Assembly: GCA_002753335.1 (NCBI GenBank)
Contig: PEAD01000014.1
Coordinates: forward strand, 1-64,000
From: Nitrospirae bacterium MYbin3
GTDB taxonomy: Bacteria; Nitrospirota; Thermodesulfovibrionia; Thermodesulfovibrionales; Dissulfurispiraceae
Direction: 5' to 3'
DNA: 64,000 nt
Part shown: positions 1 to 8,659 of the stretch, piece after piece
Numbering within the stretch: the first letter of the stretch is position 1
Layout: each line of letters starts with the position of its first letter
The notes under the pieces: model-generated
Told to the model about the DNA's origin: nothing
The model's database searches: none
Seen by the model: only the letters and a program-made list of their open reading frames with translations
Program-made: the position numbers and the translations under genes

Positions 1-1
1 C

Positions 2-3000
2 AGGGGGGGGGTGGCGGCAAATCAAGGTGTGGCAAGGGCTTTCATTGAGGTATTCGGTCTAAGCGATCTTTTTATTCCGCCCGATTTTGCTTTAATGGGA
101 GCTATTGGCGCGGCTATGAAGGATATTGACGACCGCAATTTTAATGAATTCGATTTAAGAAAACTCGAAGCTTTTCTCGATGCCGGTTTTGCTGAAGAAG
201 GGTATAAGGCATTGATTCATGACGGCGATGATTTTTTTGACAGACATTCGTCCGTTCATTATGCATGCTGCGGGAATATGTCCAACAAAAAAGAGAAGTC
301 TGCGATAGAAGCTTATTTGGGTATTGATATAGGCTCTATAAGCACGAATCTTGCGGTTATAGACAATAAGGGCACTCTGCTTGCGAAGCGTTATCTTATG
401 ACCGCAGGCAGGCCGATAGAAGCTGTGATGCAGGGATTTTCGGAGATTTATGAGGAGCTCGGCGACGGCGTCAATATTGCCGGCGTTGGAACGACCGGAT
501 CCGGAAGATACATGATAGCCGATTATGTTGGGGCTGACATAGTAAAAAACGAGATTACGGCACAGGCTACAGCCGCAATTTTCATAGACCCTGAGGTGGA
601 TACGATTTTGGAGATAGGCGGGCAGGACTCGAAATATATTTCGATCAAGGACGGCATAATCGTTGACTTTGAGATGAACAAGGCGTGCGCTGCAGGAACA
701 GGCTCGTTTTTGGAAGAGCAGGCAGAGAAGCTCAGCATTTCGGTTAAAGGCGAGTTTGCTGACGCGGCGTTTGGCGCAGAGAGCCCTTGCAGACTGGGTG
801 AGCGCTGCACAGTGTTTATGGAAAACTCTCTTATGGCGAACCTTCAAAAAGGCGCTCCTAAAGACAATCTGCTTGCAGGACTCGCGTACTCCATTGTTCA
901 GAACTACATAAACAGGGTTGTTTCAGGCAGACCTATAGGCAAACGAATATTTTTTCAGGGCGGTGTGGCTTTCAACAAGGCTGTTGTAGCGGCGTTCGAG
1001 AGGTATCTTGATAGAAAAGTTACGGTGCCGGCTAACCATGATGTTACCGGTGCAATCGGAATGGCGCTTATTGCTATGAAGCATAAGCAGTCGAATAAAG
1101 GCGCAACAAAGTTCAAGGGATTCGGGCTTTCCGAACGCAAGTATGAGATAAACTCTTTTGAGTGCAAAGGCTGTCCGAATGTCTGCGAGATAAACAGGGT
1201 AAAAGTTCAGGATGATGACGGACATCTTTTTTACGGAGGCCGCTGTGAAAAATATGATGTAAGAAAGGCCTCAAAAAGCGGACTGCCCGATCTTTTTGCG
1301 TTCAGGGACGAAGAACTCTGGAAATCGCATGAGGCTTATGTTTCGAATAAGCGCAACGGCAAGCCTCCGCGTGCGAAGGTTGGGGTTCCTTACATTTTTT
1401 ATCTTCACGATTATCTTCCGTTCTGGACATCTGTTTTGTGGGAGCTTGGGTTTGAGGTTGAGGTGTCTCCCAAGACCAACAAGCAGACGGTGAATCTTGG
1501 GGTAGAGAATGTCCTGTCTGAGGCCTGTTTCCCGGTAAAAGTGGCTCATGGACATATAAAGTATCTGGTGGACATCGGAGTGGATGCGGTTTTTGTGCCG
1601 AGCTTTGTATGTTTAAACAGCAACGGGGCTGAGTACAAGAGAGGGCTTGCCTGCCCGCATATCCAGTCTATACCTTATGTTTCCAAGGCTGCGATAAAAG
1701 GTGTGAACATGATTTCGCCTGTTATAGACAGCGGCCGCGGAGCCGGTTTTGTGGGTGATGCTATTTATAATTCTCTGAAGTGCTATGGCGTAAGCCGCAA
1801 GGGTGTATCTAACGCAATGGACAAAGCTTTTATGGCTCAGAAAGGTTTTGTGAGAAGCATAAAAAACAAAGGCGCTGAGATTATTGCTGCTTGTTCAGCT
1901 GATATTCCTATTCTGGCGATTGTTGGTCGGGCATACAATTCGTTTGATTCTGGAGTAAATCTCGATATCCCCAAAAAACTGGCGCAGATAAATGTGCTTT
2001 CGATTCCTATGGATTTTCTTCCTATAGAGGAGGAACAGGTTTCGGAACAGTGGCCCGGCATGTACTGGCGTTCGGGCCAGAGAATTCTAAAGGCGGCGCG
2101 GTTTGTCAGGAAAACGCCCGGAATGTATGCTTTATGCGTTTCGAATTTTTCGTGCGGTCCCGATTCGTTCATATTTAAATATTTTGATGAGGAGATGGAG
2201 GGGAAACCGTTCCTGCATATAGAGATTGACGAACACAGCGCCGACGCCGGTGTTATTACCCGTTGCGAGGCTTTTTTGGACAGCATAGGCCAGCAGATTG
2301 CCTGCGGTAAAGTGGAAGGTTCTGAGAAAAAAAATATTGTTGCTGCAACCGAAGTTTTCAGCAAGTCGGATATAAGCAGGCGAACAGTTTTTATCCCTTC
2401 AATGTCGGACCATGCGTTTGCGATAAAGGCGGCCTTTGAATACTGCGGCGCCCGCGCAGAGGTCCTGCCGGAATCGGACAGGTCATCCGTTGATATAGGC
2501 AGAAGGCATGTTTCGGGCAAGGAGTGTTATCCATATACTGTTACGGCCGGAGATATGCTTAAAAAGGCGCTGTCCCCTGATTTTATTCCGGCGAGTTCCG
2601 CTTTTTTTATGCCTTCAGGAACAGGACCTTGCAGGTTCGGCCAGTACAATGTTGCGCACAGCATGATACTGAAAAAGATAGGCATGGACAATGTGCCTAT
2701 CTTTTCACCCAATCAGGATATACAGTTTTATAAAGAACTCGGGGTTGTGGGCGGCGATTTCACAAAAAGGACCTGGACCGGTGTTGTTGCTTACGATCTT
2801 CTTTCTAAGTGTCTGCATGAAACGAGGCCTTACGAGAAGCATCAGGGTGACGCTGAAAGTTTGTACGCCAGGTATCACGAAAAAATTCAGGGTGGGATTG
2901 CGGGCAGGAACGGTGACATTGATGGTGTATTGAAGTCTATGGCACAGGATTTCAGAGCGGTATCGCGAAGGGTTGAAAAAAGGCCGTTGATAGGTGTTGT

Positions 3001-3559
3001 TGGAGAGATTTTTGTAAGGTCACACAGATTTTCTAATGAAGGACTGGTAAGGAATATCGAGGCTTTGGGCGGAGAGGTTTGGCTTGCGCCTGTCGAAGAG
3101 TGGCTTTATTATGTCAATGCTATGGCGATGCGAAAAGCCTTGATAAAAAGAGACGGGTCTGCTATGATGAATATCTTTGCAAAAACGGTCTTTCAAAAGA
3201 GGATAGAGCATAGGATTGGGAGGCATTTTAAGGGATTTCTCAAGACCCTTGAAGAGCCTTCAACCAGGATGCTTTTAAAGAAGGCGCTGCCGTATGTGCA
3301 TCATTCTTTCGAAGGAGAAACCGTTTTGAGCATAGGCAAGGCGGTTAATCTCATAGAAAAGGGCGCTTCAGGGATTATAGTCGCTATGCCTTTTGGATGT
3401 ATGCCAGGCACTATTGTAAGTGCGCTTATGAAGACGGTGGCCAAAGATTTCGGCATACCCTGCATCAGCATCCCCTACGATGGAACAGAGTCGCCGGCAA
3501 CCGCGCTGCAGTTGGAAGCCTTTATGGAAGCGGCGTGTAACAGCAGCAAAAGAGTGTAA
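2..3559 (+). CDS. 2-hydroxyacyl-CoA dehydratase activase-like protein (BcrAD/BadFG + DUF2229), 5' partial
   Basis: The open frame runs in from the left edge, so the N-terminus is missing. The first visible residues (GGVAANQGVARAF) are the tail of a first BcrAD/BadFG ATPase domain. A second complete ASKHA-type domain starts near residue 103 (GIDIGSISTNLAV) and continues through GGQDSKYI and NKACAAGTGSFLE; the cysteine there and the one in RCTVFMENS match the ligands of the activase [4Fe-4S] cluster. After residue 360 come a CxxCxxxC cluster (CKGCPNVC), a DUF2229 segment (PRAKVGVPYIFYLHDYLP) and a long C-terminal region with conserved cysteines. Family members use ATP to drive an electron onto a dehydratase or benzoyl-CoA reductase-type enzyme, but these large fused versions mostly lack an assigned substrate. 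Numbering is from the GTG at 11. A run of nine G at 3-11 sits exactly in the GGV motif. Confidence 0.85.
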   Translation, partial: RGGVAANQGVARAFIEVFGLSDLFIPPDFALMGAIGAAMKDIDDRNFNEFDLRKLEAFLDAGFAEEGYKALIHDGDDFFDRHSSVHYACCGNMSNKKEKSAIEAYLGIDIGSISTNLAVIDNKGTLLAKRYLMTAGRPIEAVMQGFSEIYEELGDGVNIAGVGTTGSGRYMIADYVGADIVKNEITAQATAAIFIDPEVDTILEIGGQDSKYISIKDGIIVDFEMNKACAAGTGSFLEEQAEKLSISVKGEFADAAFGAESPCRLGERCTVFMENSLMANLQKGAPKDNLLAGLAYSIVQNYINRVVSGRPIGKRIFFQGGVAFNKAVVAAFERYLDRKVTVPANHDVTGAIGMALIAMKHKQSNKGATKFKGFGLSERKYEINSFECKGCPNVCEINRVKVQDDDGHLFYGGRCEKYDVRKASKSGLPDLFAFRDEELWKSHEAYVSNKRNGKPPRAKVGVPYIFYLHDYLPFWTSVLWELGFEVEVSPKTNKQTVNLGVENVLSEACFPVKVAHGHIKYLVDIGVDAVFVPSFVCLNSNGAEYKRGLACPHIQSIPYVSKAAIKGVNMISPVIDSGRGAGFVGDAIYNSLKCYGVSRKGVSNAMDKAFMAQKGFVRSIKNKGAEIIAACSADIPILAIVGRAYNSFDSGVNLDIPKKLAQINVLSIPMDFLPIEEEQVSEQWPGMYWRSGQRILKAARFVRKTPGMYALCVSNFSCGPDSFIFKYFDEEMEGKPFLHIEIDEHSADAGVITRCEAFLDSIGQQIACGKVEGSEKKNIVAATEVFSKSDISRRTVFIPSMSDHAFAIKAAFEYCGARAEVLPESDRSSVDIGRRHVSGKECYPYTVTAGDMLKKALSPDFIPASSAFFMPSGTGPCRFGQYNVAHSMILKKIGMDNVPIFSPNQDIQFYKELGVVGGDFTKRTWTGVVAYDLLSKCLHETRPYEKHQGDAESLYARYHEKIQGGIAGRNGDIDGVLKSMAQDFRAVSRRVEKRPLIGVVGEIFVRSHRFSNEGLVRNIEALGGEVWLAPVEEWLYYVNAMAMRKALIKRDGSAMMNIFAKTVFQKRIEHRIGRHFKGFLKTLEEPSTRMLLKKALPYVHHSFEGETVLSIGKAVNLIEKGASGIIVAMPFGCMPGTIVSALMKTVAKDFGIPCISIPYDGTESPATALQLEAFMEAACNSSKRV

Positions 3560-3589
3560 TAGAGCAAAACTGAAAAAGGAGGTTAAACA

Positions 3590-3682
3590 TTGGGAAGCGT
3601 TGTAAAGTGGAGAAAGAAGAAAATGCGCAAGCATAAGCACAAGAAACTTCGCAAACAGACTCGCGCACAGAGAAGGAAATAG
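3590..3682 (+). CDS. AURKAIP1/COX24-domain small ribosomal-type protein (30 aa)
   Basis: A very short gene with a TTG start at 3590 and a TAG stop at 3680-3682. A strong Shine-Dalgarno (AAGGAGG, 3576-3582) lies 7 nt upstream. The product begins MGSVVKWRKKKMRKHKHKK and ends QTRAQRRK: 30 residues, more than half Lys or Arg. The pattern SVxxxRxKKMxKHKxKK is that of the bacterial AURKAIP1/COX24 family, related to the C-terminal part of a mitochondrial small-subunit ribosomal protein. A ribosome-associated role is inferred from the family. It follows the activase gene by 30 bp and is probably cotranscribed. Its size means automatic gene callers often miss it. Confidence 0.85.
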   Translation: MGSVVKWRKKKMRKHKHKKLRKQTRAQRRK

Positions 3683-3700
3683 CGCGCGTGATTAGCCGGT

Positions 3701-4483
3701 TCAAGACCCGTCAAACCTTGTAATCTTTGCTCCGACAAAGGGCATCTTTTTGATGTAGTCTTGCAGTAAAACTTTTTTTACCGAGCCGCCTACTCCTTTT
3801 CTGCCGCCTGCGTGGATTAGATAGACTTTCTTATGAGAATCGCTCACAGGATCTGTTAGTGCATCGGTTTTTATTATCCCCATATGTCCGACAATCTCGT
3901 CTGTCTTTCTTTTATGCGGAGCTTTTACTAAGAAGATTATATCGCCGTCTTTGAGCCTGTTCAGGCCTTTAAGGATATTTTGCGGCGTTAGCATTGCGAA
4001 TGTTCTTGTGCCTCGTGAGCCTTTTATCTTAACAATTTCTCCTATTTCGGCAGTTATGTCTTTGCCCCATTTGCCGCTAGATATCATATCTTCTCCATAT
4101 TCGAAGCGGTCTTCATAATTCACAACTCTTGTCTTGTCCAGAATTCCCCGCGAGTGAAATCTCTTGTCGAGAGCTATCTGTATTGCGTCTTCCGGTGTAG
4201 CTCCGAGCGCAAGTTCTACGGCCCGGAATGTCAGGTACATACAGTCAACACGTTCGTCCGCAACAATAACAGCTTTTGAAACATATTCACCCAATGGGTC
4301 AGGATCATACGGAGTGCCGAGAAATTTTTCTGCCCACATGGCTATGCGTTCACCAAGCGGTTTGTCAGAGAAATCTTTTTGAAGCTTGGCAGCATCATTC
4401 GTGTTGAAAGCTTTAGCGCTGTTATCGGCAGGGAGAAACAACAGAAATAGAATCGTGAAGAAGGCAAAGCCGCACAGTTTCAT
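3701..4483 (-). CDS. DUF1460 / NlpC-P60-like putative amidase, exported
   Basis: A 260-residue protein with an N-terminal signal peptide (MKLCGFAFFTILFLLFLPA), so probably periplasmic. The motif FLGTPYDPDPLGEY followed by ERVDCMYL resembles the DUF1460 group of the NlpC/P60 cysteine-peptidase superfamily, annotated as N-acetylmuramoyl-L-alanine amidase-like; the cysteine of VDCMYL would be the nucleophile. Candidate histidines lie in GHMGIIK and in LIHAGGRKGVGG. A role in peptidoglycan turnover is inferred from the family. The gene follows the response-regulator/HD-GYP gene by 10 bp on the same strand, so the two probably form an operon. It ends convergently against the COX24-like gene. Confidence 0.7.
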   Translation of the reverse strand: MKLCGFAFFTILFLLFLPADNSAKAFNTNDAAKLQKDFSDKPLGERIAMWAEKFLGTPYDPDPLGEYVSKAVIVADERVDCMYLTFRAVELALGATPEDAIQIALDKRFHSRGILDKTRVVNYEDRFEYGEDMISSGKWGKDITAEIGEIVKIKGSRGTRTFAMLTPQNILKGLNRLKDGDIIFLVKAPHKRKTDEIVGHMGIIKTDALTDPVSDSHKKVYLIHAGGRKGVGGSVKKVLLQDYIKKMPFVGAKITRFDGS

Positions 4484-4493
4484 AGGTGTAAAA

Positions 4494-5606
4494 TCAATCT
4501 TTGTAGTTGTTGAAGATGTCGTCGAGTTTTGGCGCTACGTCTAGAAAAGCGTTGAGAACGTCAGGATCAAAATGTTCCGGAAGCGTCCTGCCGTCGCCCT
4601 CTGTAATAATTTTAAAGACTTTTTCGTGACTGAACTCAGGTTTGTAGGGCCTCTTGCTCCTCAGCGCATCGTACTGGTCCACGAGCATCACTATTCTGGC
4701 CTCGATCGGAATGTCCGCGCCTTTTAGTTTTCTAGGATATCCGCCGCCGTCCCAGCGCTCATGATGAGATACCGCAATAAGCGCGGCCATCTGAATATCT
4801 TCGTATTCTGAGTCTGTAAGTATTTTGCCGCCTATAGTCGTGTGCTCTTTCATCAGCTCAAATTCTTCATTAGTCAGCCCTGAGGGTTTCAGAAGTATGC
4901 TGTCCGGAATTCCTATTTTCCCGATGTCATGCATTGTGCTTGCGAACTTTATGCTTTCACAAAAATCTCTCTGCTTCCCTAATGCCTCTGCAATTATCTC
5001 GGAATACATGCCTATGCGTGATATGTGAACGCCTGTGTCGGTGTCTCTGTATTCAGCGACTATGGTAAGTCTTTGTATCAGTTCTTTGCTCATATTGCCG
5101 AGTTTTAAAAGCGCACGTGACAACTCTCGCGTTTTTTTATTCACCTCGTCTTCGAGCATCTTTTTGTAGCGCTTTTCCATTTTCCTGAAGCGCTTGAAAT
5201 CAAGGGCCCGCTTAACTGAATAGGCGAGGTATTCGAACTGGTATGGTTTAGTGATGAAGTCGAAGGCGCCCTGTTTTACAGCGTTTATCGCCATATCAAG
5301 TTCGGCGAAGCCGGTCATAAGTATTACAGGTATTTCGGGATCGAACTCCCGTATTTTGCTAAGCAGCTCCACTCCTGATAGTTCGGGCATCTTGATGTCA
5401 GACAGCACCATGTCGAACTCTGTATTCTTGAGCATTTCCAGAGCGGTGATGGGGTGGTCACAGGTATAAACCGAATAGCCGTATTCTTTAAGAAGAGCTG
5501 CGCTTACGATGAGGACATTGCGGTCGTCATCCACCACCAGTATTTTTTGAGGCTCGTCCGGATCGGTCTTAATCGAATCTGGCCGAATAGCTTCCCCTTT
5601 ACCCAT
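4494..5606 (-). CDS. Response regulator with HD-GYP phosphodiesterase domain (RpfG-like)
   Basis: A receiver domain comes first ([11 protein letters not shown], acceptor Asp in [11 protein letters not shown], conserved Lys in FITKPYQ), then a coiled linker and an HD-GYP domain ([33 protein letters not shown]). Such proteins hydrolyse cyclic di-GMP when their receiver is phosphorylated; the GYP motif is intact. I chose the ATG at 5604-5606 ([11 protein letters not shown], 370 aa) because a TATAAT hexamer lies 7 nt before it. Longer starts at 5630 (ATG) and 5642 (GTG) are in frame but have no Shine-Dalgarno. The gene is divergent from era. No partner kinase is adjacent, so its cognate sensor is unknown. 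Confidence 0.9.
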   Translation of the reverse strand: MGKGEAIRPDSIKTDPDEPQKILVVDDDRNVLIVSAALLKEYGYSVYTCDHPITALEMLKNTEFDMVLSDIKMPELSGVELLSKIREFDPEIPVILMTGFAELDMAINAVKQGAFDFITKPYQFEYLAYSVKRALDFKRFRKMEKRYKKMLEDEVNKKTRELSRALLKLGNMSKELIQRLTIVAEYRDTDTGVHISRIGMYSEIIAEALGKQRDFCESIKFASTMHDIGKIGIPDSILLKPSGLTNEEFELMKEHTTIGGKILTDSEYEDIQMAALIAVSHHERWDGGGYPRKLKGADIPIEARIVMLVDQYDALRSKRPYKPEFSHEKVFKIITEGDGRTLPEHFDPDVLNAFLDVAPKLDDIFNNYKD

Positions 5607-5613
5607 AGGTTGA

Positions 5614-5642
5614 ATTATAGATGTTTTCATGAAAAATTTCAC
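5614..5642 (-). promoter_or_regulatory. Promoter of the RR/HD-GYP gene, leaderless geometry
   Basis: On the minus strand, GTGAAA (5637-5642) and TATAAT (5614-5619) are separated by 17 nt. Only 7 nt separate the -10 box from the ATG at 5604-5606, which would place transcription initiation at the start codon itself. No Shine-Dalgarno precedes this ATG. Confidence 0.5.
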
Positions 5643-5659
5643 TTTGCTTTATTGTCGCG

Positions 5660-5688
5660 GTGACATTTTTTGATGTTTTTTTGATAAT
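5660..5688 (+). promoter_or_regulatory. Promoter of era, leaderless geometry
   Basis: GTGACA (5660-5665) and GATAAT (5683-5688) have a 17-nt spacer, each one mismatch from consensus. Seven nt then separate the -10 box from the era ATG at 5696, placing the expected transcription start at the ATG. It sits back to back with the RR/HD-GYP promoter. Confidence 0.55.
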
Positions 5689-5695
5689 ATTCCCT

Positions 5696-6583
5696 ATGAC
5701 AAAAAACTTTAAAAGCGGTATGGTTGGGTTGTCCGGCAGGCCTAATGTTGGCAAATCTACGCTGCTCAACGCGATAATAGGCGAGAAGATATCTATTGTC
5801 AGCCCCAAACCACAGACCACCCGCAACAGGATACTTGGCATAAAAAATCTTCCGGACTCACAGATAATCTTTGTTGATACACCCGGAATACACAAGCCGC
5901 AGCACAAGCTTGGCGAGTTGATCGTGACAAAGGCCTGCGAGGCTGTAAAGGAAGTGGATCTTATAATTTTTATGGCCGAACCCGAAGAGCCGGGCATGGG
6001 CGATAAATTTATTTTGGATATGCTGAAGGATTTGAACAAAGAGGTGTTTCTTATAATCAACAAAATTGATACGATAAAAAAGCCTGAGCTTTTACCGGTC
6101 ATTGAGGCATACAAAGAGATATATTCTTTTTCCGAAATAATTCCGGTTTCGGCAAAGACCGGTGACGGCATCGATATTCTTATGAAGGGGATTGCAGAAC
6201 GCCTGCCGGATGGACCTAAATACTATCCTGAAGATATAGTCACCGATCAGGTAGAGCGTTTTATGGTCGCCGAAATCATAAGGGAGAAGGTTATGCAAAA
6301 GACGGGAGATGAAGTCCCGTATTCTGTGGCTGTTGAAGTTATAACGTGGAAAGAGAAGAAAGACGGTGTTATTCTTATAGATGCGAATATTTATGTTGAA
6401 AGAGACGGCCAAAAGGGTATTATAATAGGGAAAAAAGGCAGCAAGCTTAAAGAAATAGGAACTGCGGCTAGGTTTGAGGCCGAGAGGCTGCTCGGATGCA
6501 AACTGTTTCTTAAACTGTGGGTAAAGGTGAAGAAAGATTGGAGAGGCGACGAAAAGGTGCTGAAGGACTTAGGGTATAACTGA
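5696..6583 (+). CDS. era: GTPase Era
   Basis: A 295-residue Era GTPase, which binds 16S rRNA and helps mature the 30S subunit. It has the G1 motif GRPNVGKSTL, the switch motif KPQTTRNRI, G3 DTPGI, G4 NKID and G5 SAKTG, followed by a C-terminal KH domain (KGIIIGKKGSKLKEIG). I chose the ATG at 5696 because it gives the canonical short N-terminus before the G1 motif; an upstream GTG at 5660 overlaps the predicted -35 box. The next gene starts inside its stop codon (TGATG), so translation is probably coupled. Confidence 0.95.
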   Translation: MTKNFKSGMVGLSGRPNVGKSTLLNAIIGEKISIVSPKPQTTRNRILGIKNLPDSQIIFVDTPGIHKPQHKLGELIVTKACEAVKEVDLIIFMAEPEEPGMGDKFILDMLKDLNKEVFLIINKIDTIKKPELLPVIEAYKEIYSFSEIIPVSAKTGDGIDILMKGIAERLPDGPKYYPEDIVTDQVERFMVAEIIREKVMQKTGDEVPYSVAVEVITWKEKKDGVILIDANIYVERDGQKGIIIGKKGSKLKEIGTAARFEAERLLGCKLFLKLWVKVKKDWRGDEKVLKDLGYN

Positions 6584-7035
6584 TGCAGATACTTATGAAG
6601 GTTGAAGGGCTTCTCTTTGATCCGCGCAGCGGGATGTATATACTTCTTCTTCAGCAGGTTGAGGGCAGCGAAACTCTGCCCATATGGATCGGCAAGCCCG
6701 AAGCGGATGCCATAGCGCTTGCAATCGGGAAGGTGGCAACTCCAAGGCCGCTTACCCATGACCTTGTTAAAAGCGTGTTTGAAGGCCTGAGTGCAAAAAT
6801 AACGCGTGTTGTTATAACCGAAATTGTTGACAACACCTATTATGCCTTGATATATGCCTTTGACGGCAAGAAGGAGGTTTCGATAGATTCGCGGCCTTCG
6901 GATGCTATAGCGGTTGCTCTGAGAGCACAGGCTCCTATCTATGTTGAAGATGAAATAGTAGGTGTCAGGCGGGGAGATGAACTCGAAGACTGGCTTAAGA
7001 ATCTTAGGCCGGAAGATTTCGGGAATATAATGTGA
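6583..7035 (+). CDS. Bifunctional nuclease family protein (BFN, DUF151)
   Basis: A 150-residue protein with the BFN/DUF151 pattern throughout: VxGLLFDPRSGMYILLL, LPIWIGKPEADAIA, and SIDSRPSDAIAVALRAQAPIYVEDEIV. Family members are small proteins, some reported to cleave RNA and DNA; the bacterial role is poorly defined. The start ATG overlaps the era stop by one base, giving a tight era-BFN-recO operon, a context in keeping with nucleic acid metabolism. Confidence 0.85.
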   Translation: MQILMKVEGLLFDPRSGMYILLLQQVEGSETLPIWIGKPEADAIALAIGKVATPRPLTHDLVKSVFEGLSAKITRVVITEIVDNTYYALIYAFDGKKEVSIDSRPSDAIAVALRAQAPIYVEDEIVGVRRGDELEDWLKNLRPEDFGNIM

Positions 7036-7059
7036 ACGTCTTTCGCCGCTCCGGTCGCT

Positions 7060-7812
7060 ATGCTTAACCGAACAGAGGGCATTGTACTGAAAAGCTCCAT
7101 ATTTGGAGAGGCAGATCTCATAGTCACCTATCTCACGAAGGATTTCGGTCTTCTCAGAGTTTTTGTCAAAAGTCCGCGCAAGACTAAAAGCAGATTTGGC
7201 AGCAGCATTGAGCCTCTCACATACGCCAAGATATCATTTTTAGGCAAAGAACAGGCCAATCTCCCAAGGCTTACCCAATCCGATATAATAAAACCTTTTC
7301 ATAAGCTCAGAGAGGATTACTCCGGTATGCTGAACATTATGGAGCTGCTCGAAATGAATCTGCATTTTCTTATCGACAGGGAGCCGCATCCATCGATATT
7401 CAGGCTTTTGCTTACCGCGCTTTCAAAATTGGAATCTGACATAAACAACGGGCTCTATTATCTTTATTACAAGATAAAGTTTCTCGAAATTTCGGGATAT
7501 TCTCCACGGCTTGAAATCTGCGGCAGATGCGGCGGTCTGACCGAAGGCAGGCGGCATCATAATTTTTATGTTTCACACGGCTCGATAATATGCCACGAAT
7601 GCATAGGCGGTGATGACAGGGCGGTGAAGGTTACCGAGAGTGCTTTGAAATTTTACAAGAGCATCTTTAACTGGAAGTATTCAACGATAGATCGGATAAA
7701 GGCTCCGGCACATATGCTGGCAGAAATTCAGAACGTGATAAATTCTCATATCTCGTTTATCAGTTCGGGATCAAAATCTTTTGACAAGAGGCTTTTTCTC
7801 TCGTCCCGTTAA
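7060..7812 (+). CDS. recO: DNA repair protein RecO
   Basis: A 250-residue RecO. It has the N-terminal OB-fold pattern (EGIVLKSSIFGEADLIVTYLTKDFGLLRVFVKSPRK), a helical middle, and a zinc motif of two CxxC pairs (CGRCG at about 155 and ICHEC about 25 residues later). RecO works with RecR to load RecA at gaps in the RecF pathway. Era and RecO are neighbours in many bacteria, which supports the call. No clear Shine-Dalgarno precedes the ATG, so translation may depend on coupling to the upstream gene. It ends 3 bp from the end of a convergent gene. Confidence 0.92.
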   Translation: MLNRTEGIVLKSSIFGEADLIVTYLTKDFGLLRVFVKSPRKTKSRFGSSIEPLTYAKISFLGKEQANLPRLTQSDIIKPFHKLREDYSGMLNIMELLEMNLHFLIDREPHPSIFRLLLTALSKLESDINNGLYYLYYKIKFLEISGYSPRLEICGRCGGLTEGRRHHNFYVSHGSIICHECIGGDDRAVKVTESALKFYKSIFNWKYSTIDRIKAPAHMLAEIQNVINSHISFISSGSKSFDKRLFLSSR

Positions 7813-7815
7813 AGG

Positions 7816-8565
7816 CTATCCGGTATATTTTATTTCTGGTGAGGCTTCGGGATTGAAGGGGTTTGTTCTGACCGCAAATGAATAAAGGAAAGGGTAGTCC
7901 TCTTTCATATGCCGCATGTACGCCAGCCACTCCGTTATAATTGCTGCGTAAGCCCTTTTTATATCGACCGAAAGATGGTCGAGGTCATGTTTGGGAAGTG
8001 CTTTGATGTCAGTCCTTGCTAGCAACTCTTCCGTTAAATGAGATACCGCAAGCAAAAGATCGGTAAAGGCTTCATGTTCCAGCAGGTTGGGGTTTTCCAT
8101 AAGAGTAAGGAGAAAAGGTCTTTTTTCTGACAGAAATAGCTTAAGGCCTTCAAGGTGCCCCTTTTTAGAATCAACACCATAGGCAAAACTCTTCACCAGT
8201 TTTGTTGCGTTATCAAAATCCTGACGAGACCACTTGTCTGTGATAATAAGATGTGTTCTGAGTTCATCAAGTTTGTTGTCAAATTCAAAAAGTTTATGTA
8301 TAAGACCGTTGCCGAGTTCGCTGAAGAAAACGCCTATCACCATATTGAGCTTTTTTATCATCGAAAGTTTTTCCCGCCGAGTGAGCAGTTCGTTGATTAT
8401 GAAAGTTACTATAAGGACCTGTATTGGCAGGAACGCGATGTCTTGCATAAGATAAAAAAATGTGTCTTCAGGCTTTCGGAAAATCAGGATCTGCGCCGAA
8501 TAAGACAGCACCGAAAACAATACTAGAGAAAGCACTAATACTAAGTACCAAGTTCTATGGTTCAT
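7816..8565 (-). CDS. Conserved membrane protein of unknown function
   Basis: A 249-residue protein with two predicted membrane segments near the N-terminus (about residues 5-25 and 38-60: YLVLVLSLVLFSVLSY and IAFLPIQVLIVTFIINELL), then a helical cytosolic region of about 190 residues rich in Leu, Lys and Glu. I recognise no catalytic motif. It is divergent from the VWA gene, and the gap between the two genes holds a promoter for each. A TATATT hexamer (8573-8578) lies 7 nt before the ATG with no Shine-Dalgarno. Confidence 0.7.
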   Translation of the reverse strand: MNHRTWYLVLVLSLVLFSVLSYSAQILIFRKPEDTFFYLMQDIAFLPIQVLIVTFIINELLTRREKLSMIKKLNMVIGVFFSELGNGLIHKLFEFDNKLDELRTHLIITDKWSRQDFDNATKLVKSFAYGVDSKKGHLEGLKLFLSEKRPFLLTLMENPNLLEHEAFTDLLLAVSHLTEELLARTDIKALPKHDLDHLSVDIKRAYAAIITEWLAYMRHMKEDYPFLYSFAVRTNPFNPEASPEIKYTG

Positions 8566-8572
8566 GGCGTCT

Positions 8573-8578
8573 AATATA
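8573..8578 (-). promoter_or_regulatory. -10 hexamer close to the start of the membrane protein gene
   Basis: TATATT on the minus strand lies 7 nt before the ATG at 8563-8565. The -35 region (TTCTCC at 17-nt spacing) is weak. The geometry is the same as at era. Confidence 0.35.
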
Positions 8579-8624
8579 ACACGGCCGGCAGAAATGGAGA
8601 AAGAGCTTTTTAGACAAATCGTAA

Positions 8625-8654
8625 TTTTCAGAAATAGCCATTATATGCTATATT
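8625..8654 (+). promoter_or_regulatory. Candidate promoter of the VWA gene, leaderless geometry
   Basis: TTTTCA (8625-8630) and TATATT (8649-8654) have an 18-nt spacer, followed by 5 nt and the ATG at 8660. There is no Shine-Dalgarno. Confidence 0.4.
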
Positions 8655-8659
8655 TCTTA

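Noticed and set aside
155-847. A 230-residue minus-strand frame inside the activase gene
   Set aside because: It lies opposite a conserved ATPase domain, has no domain of its own and no ribosome-binding site.
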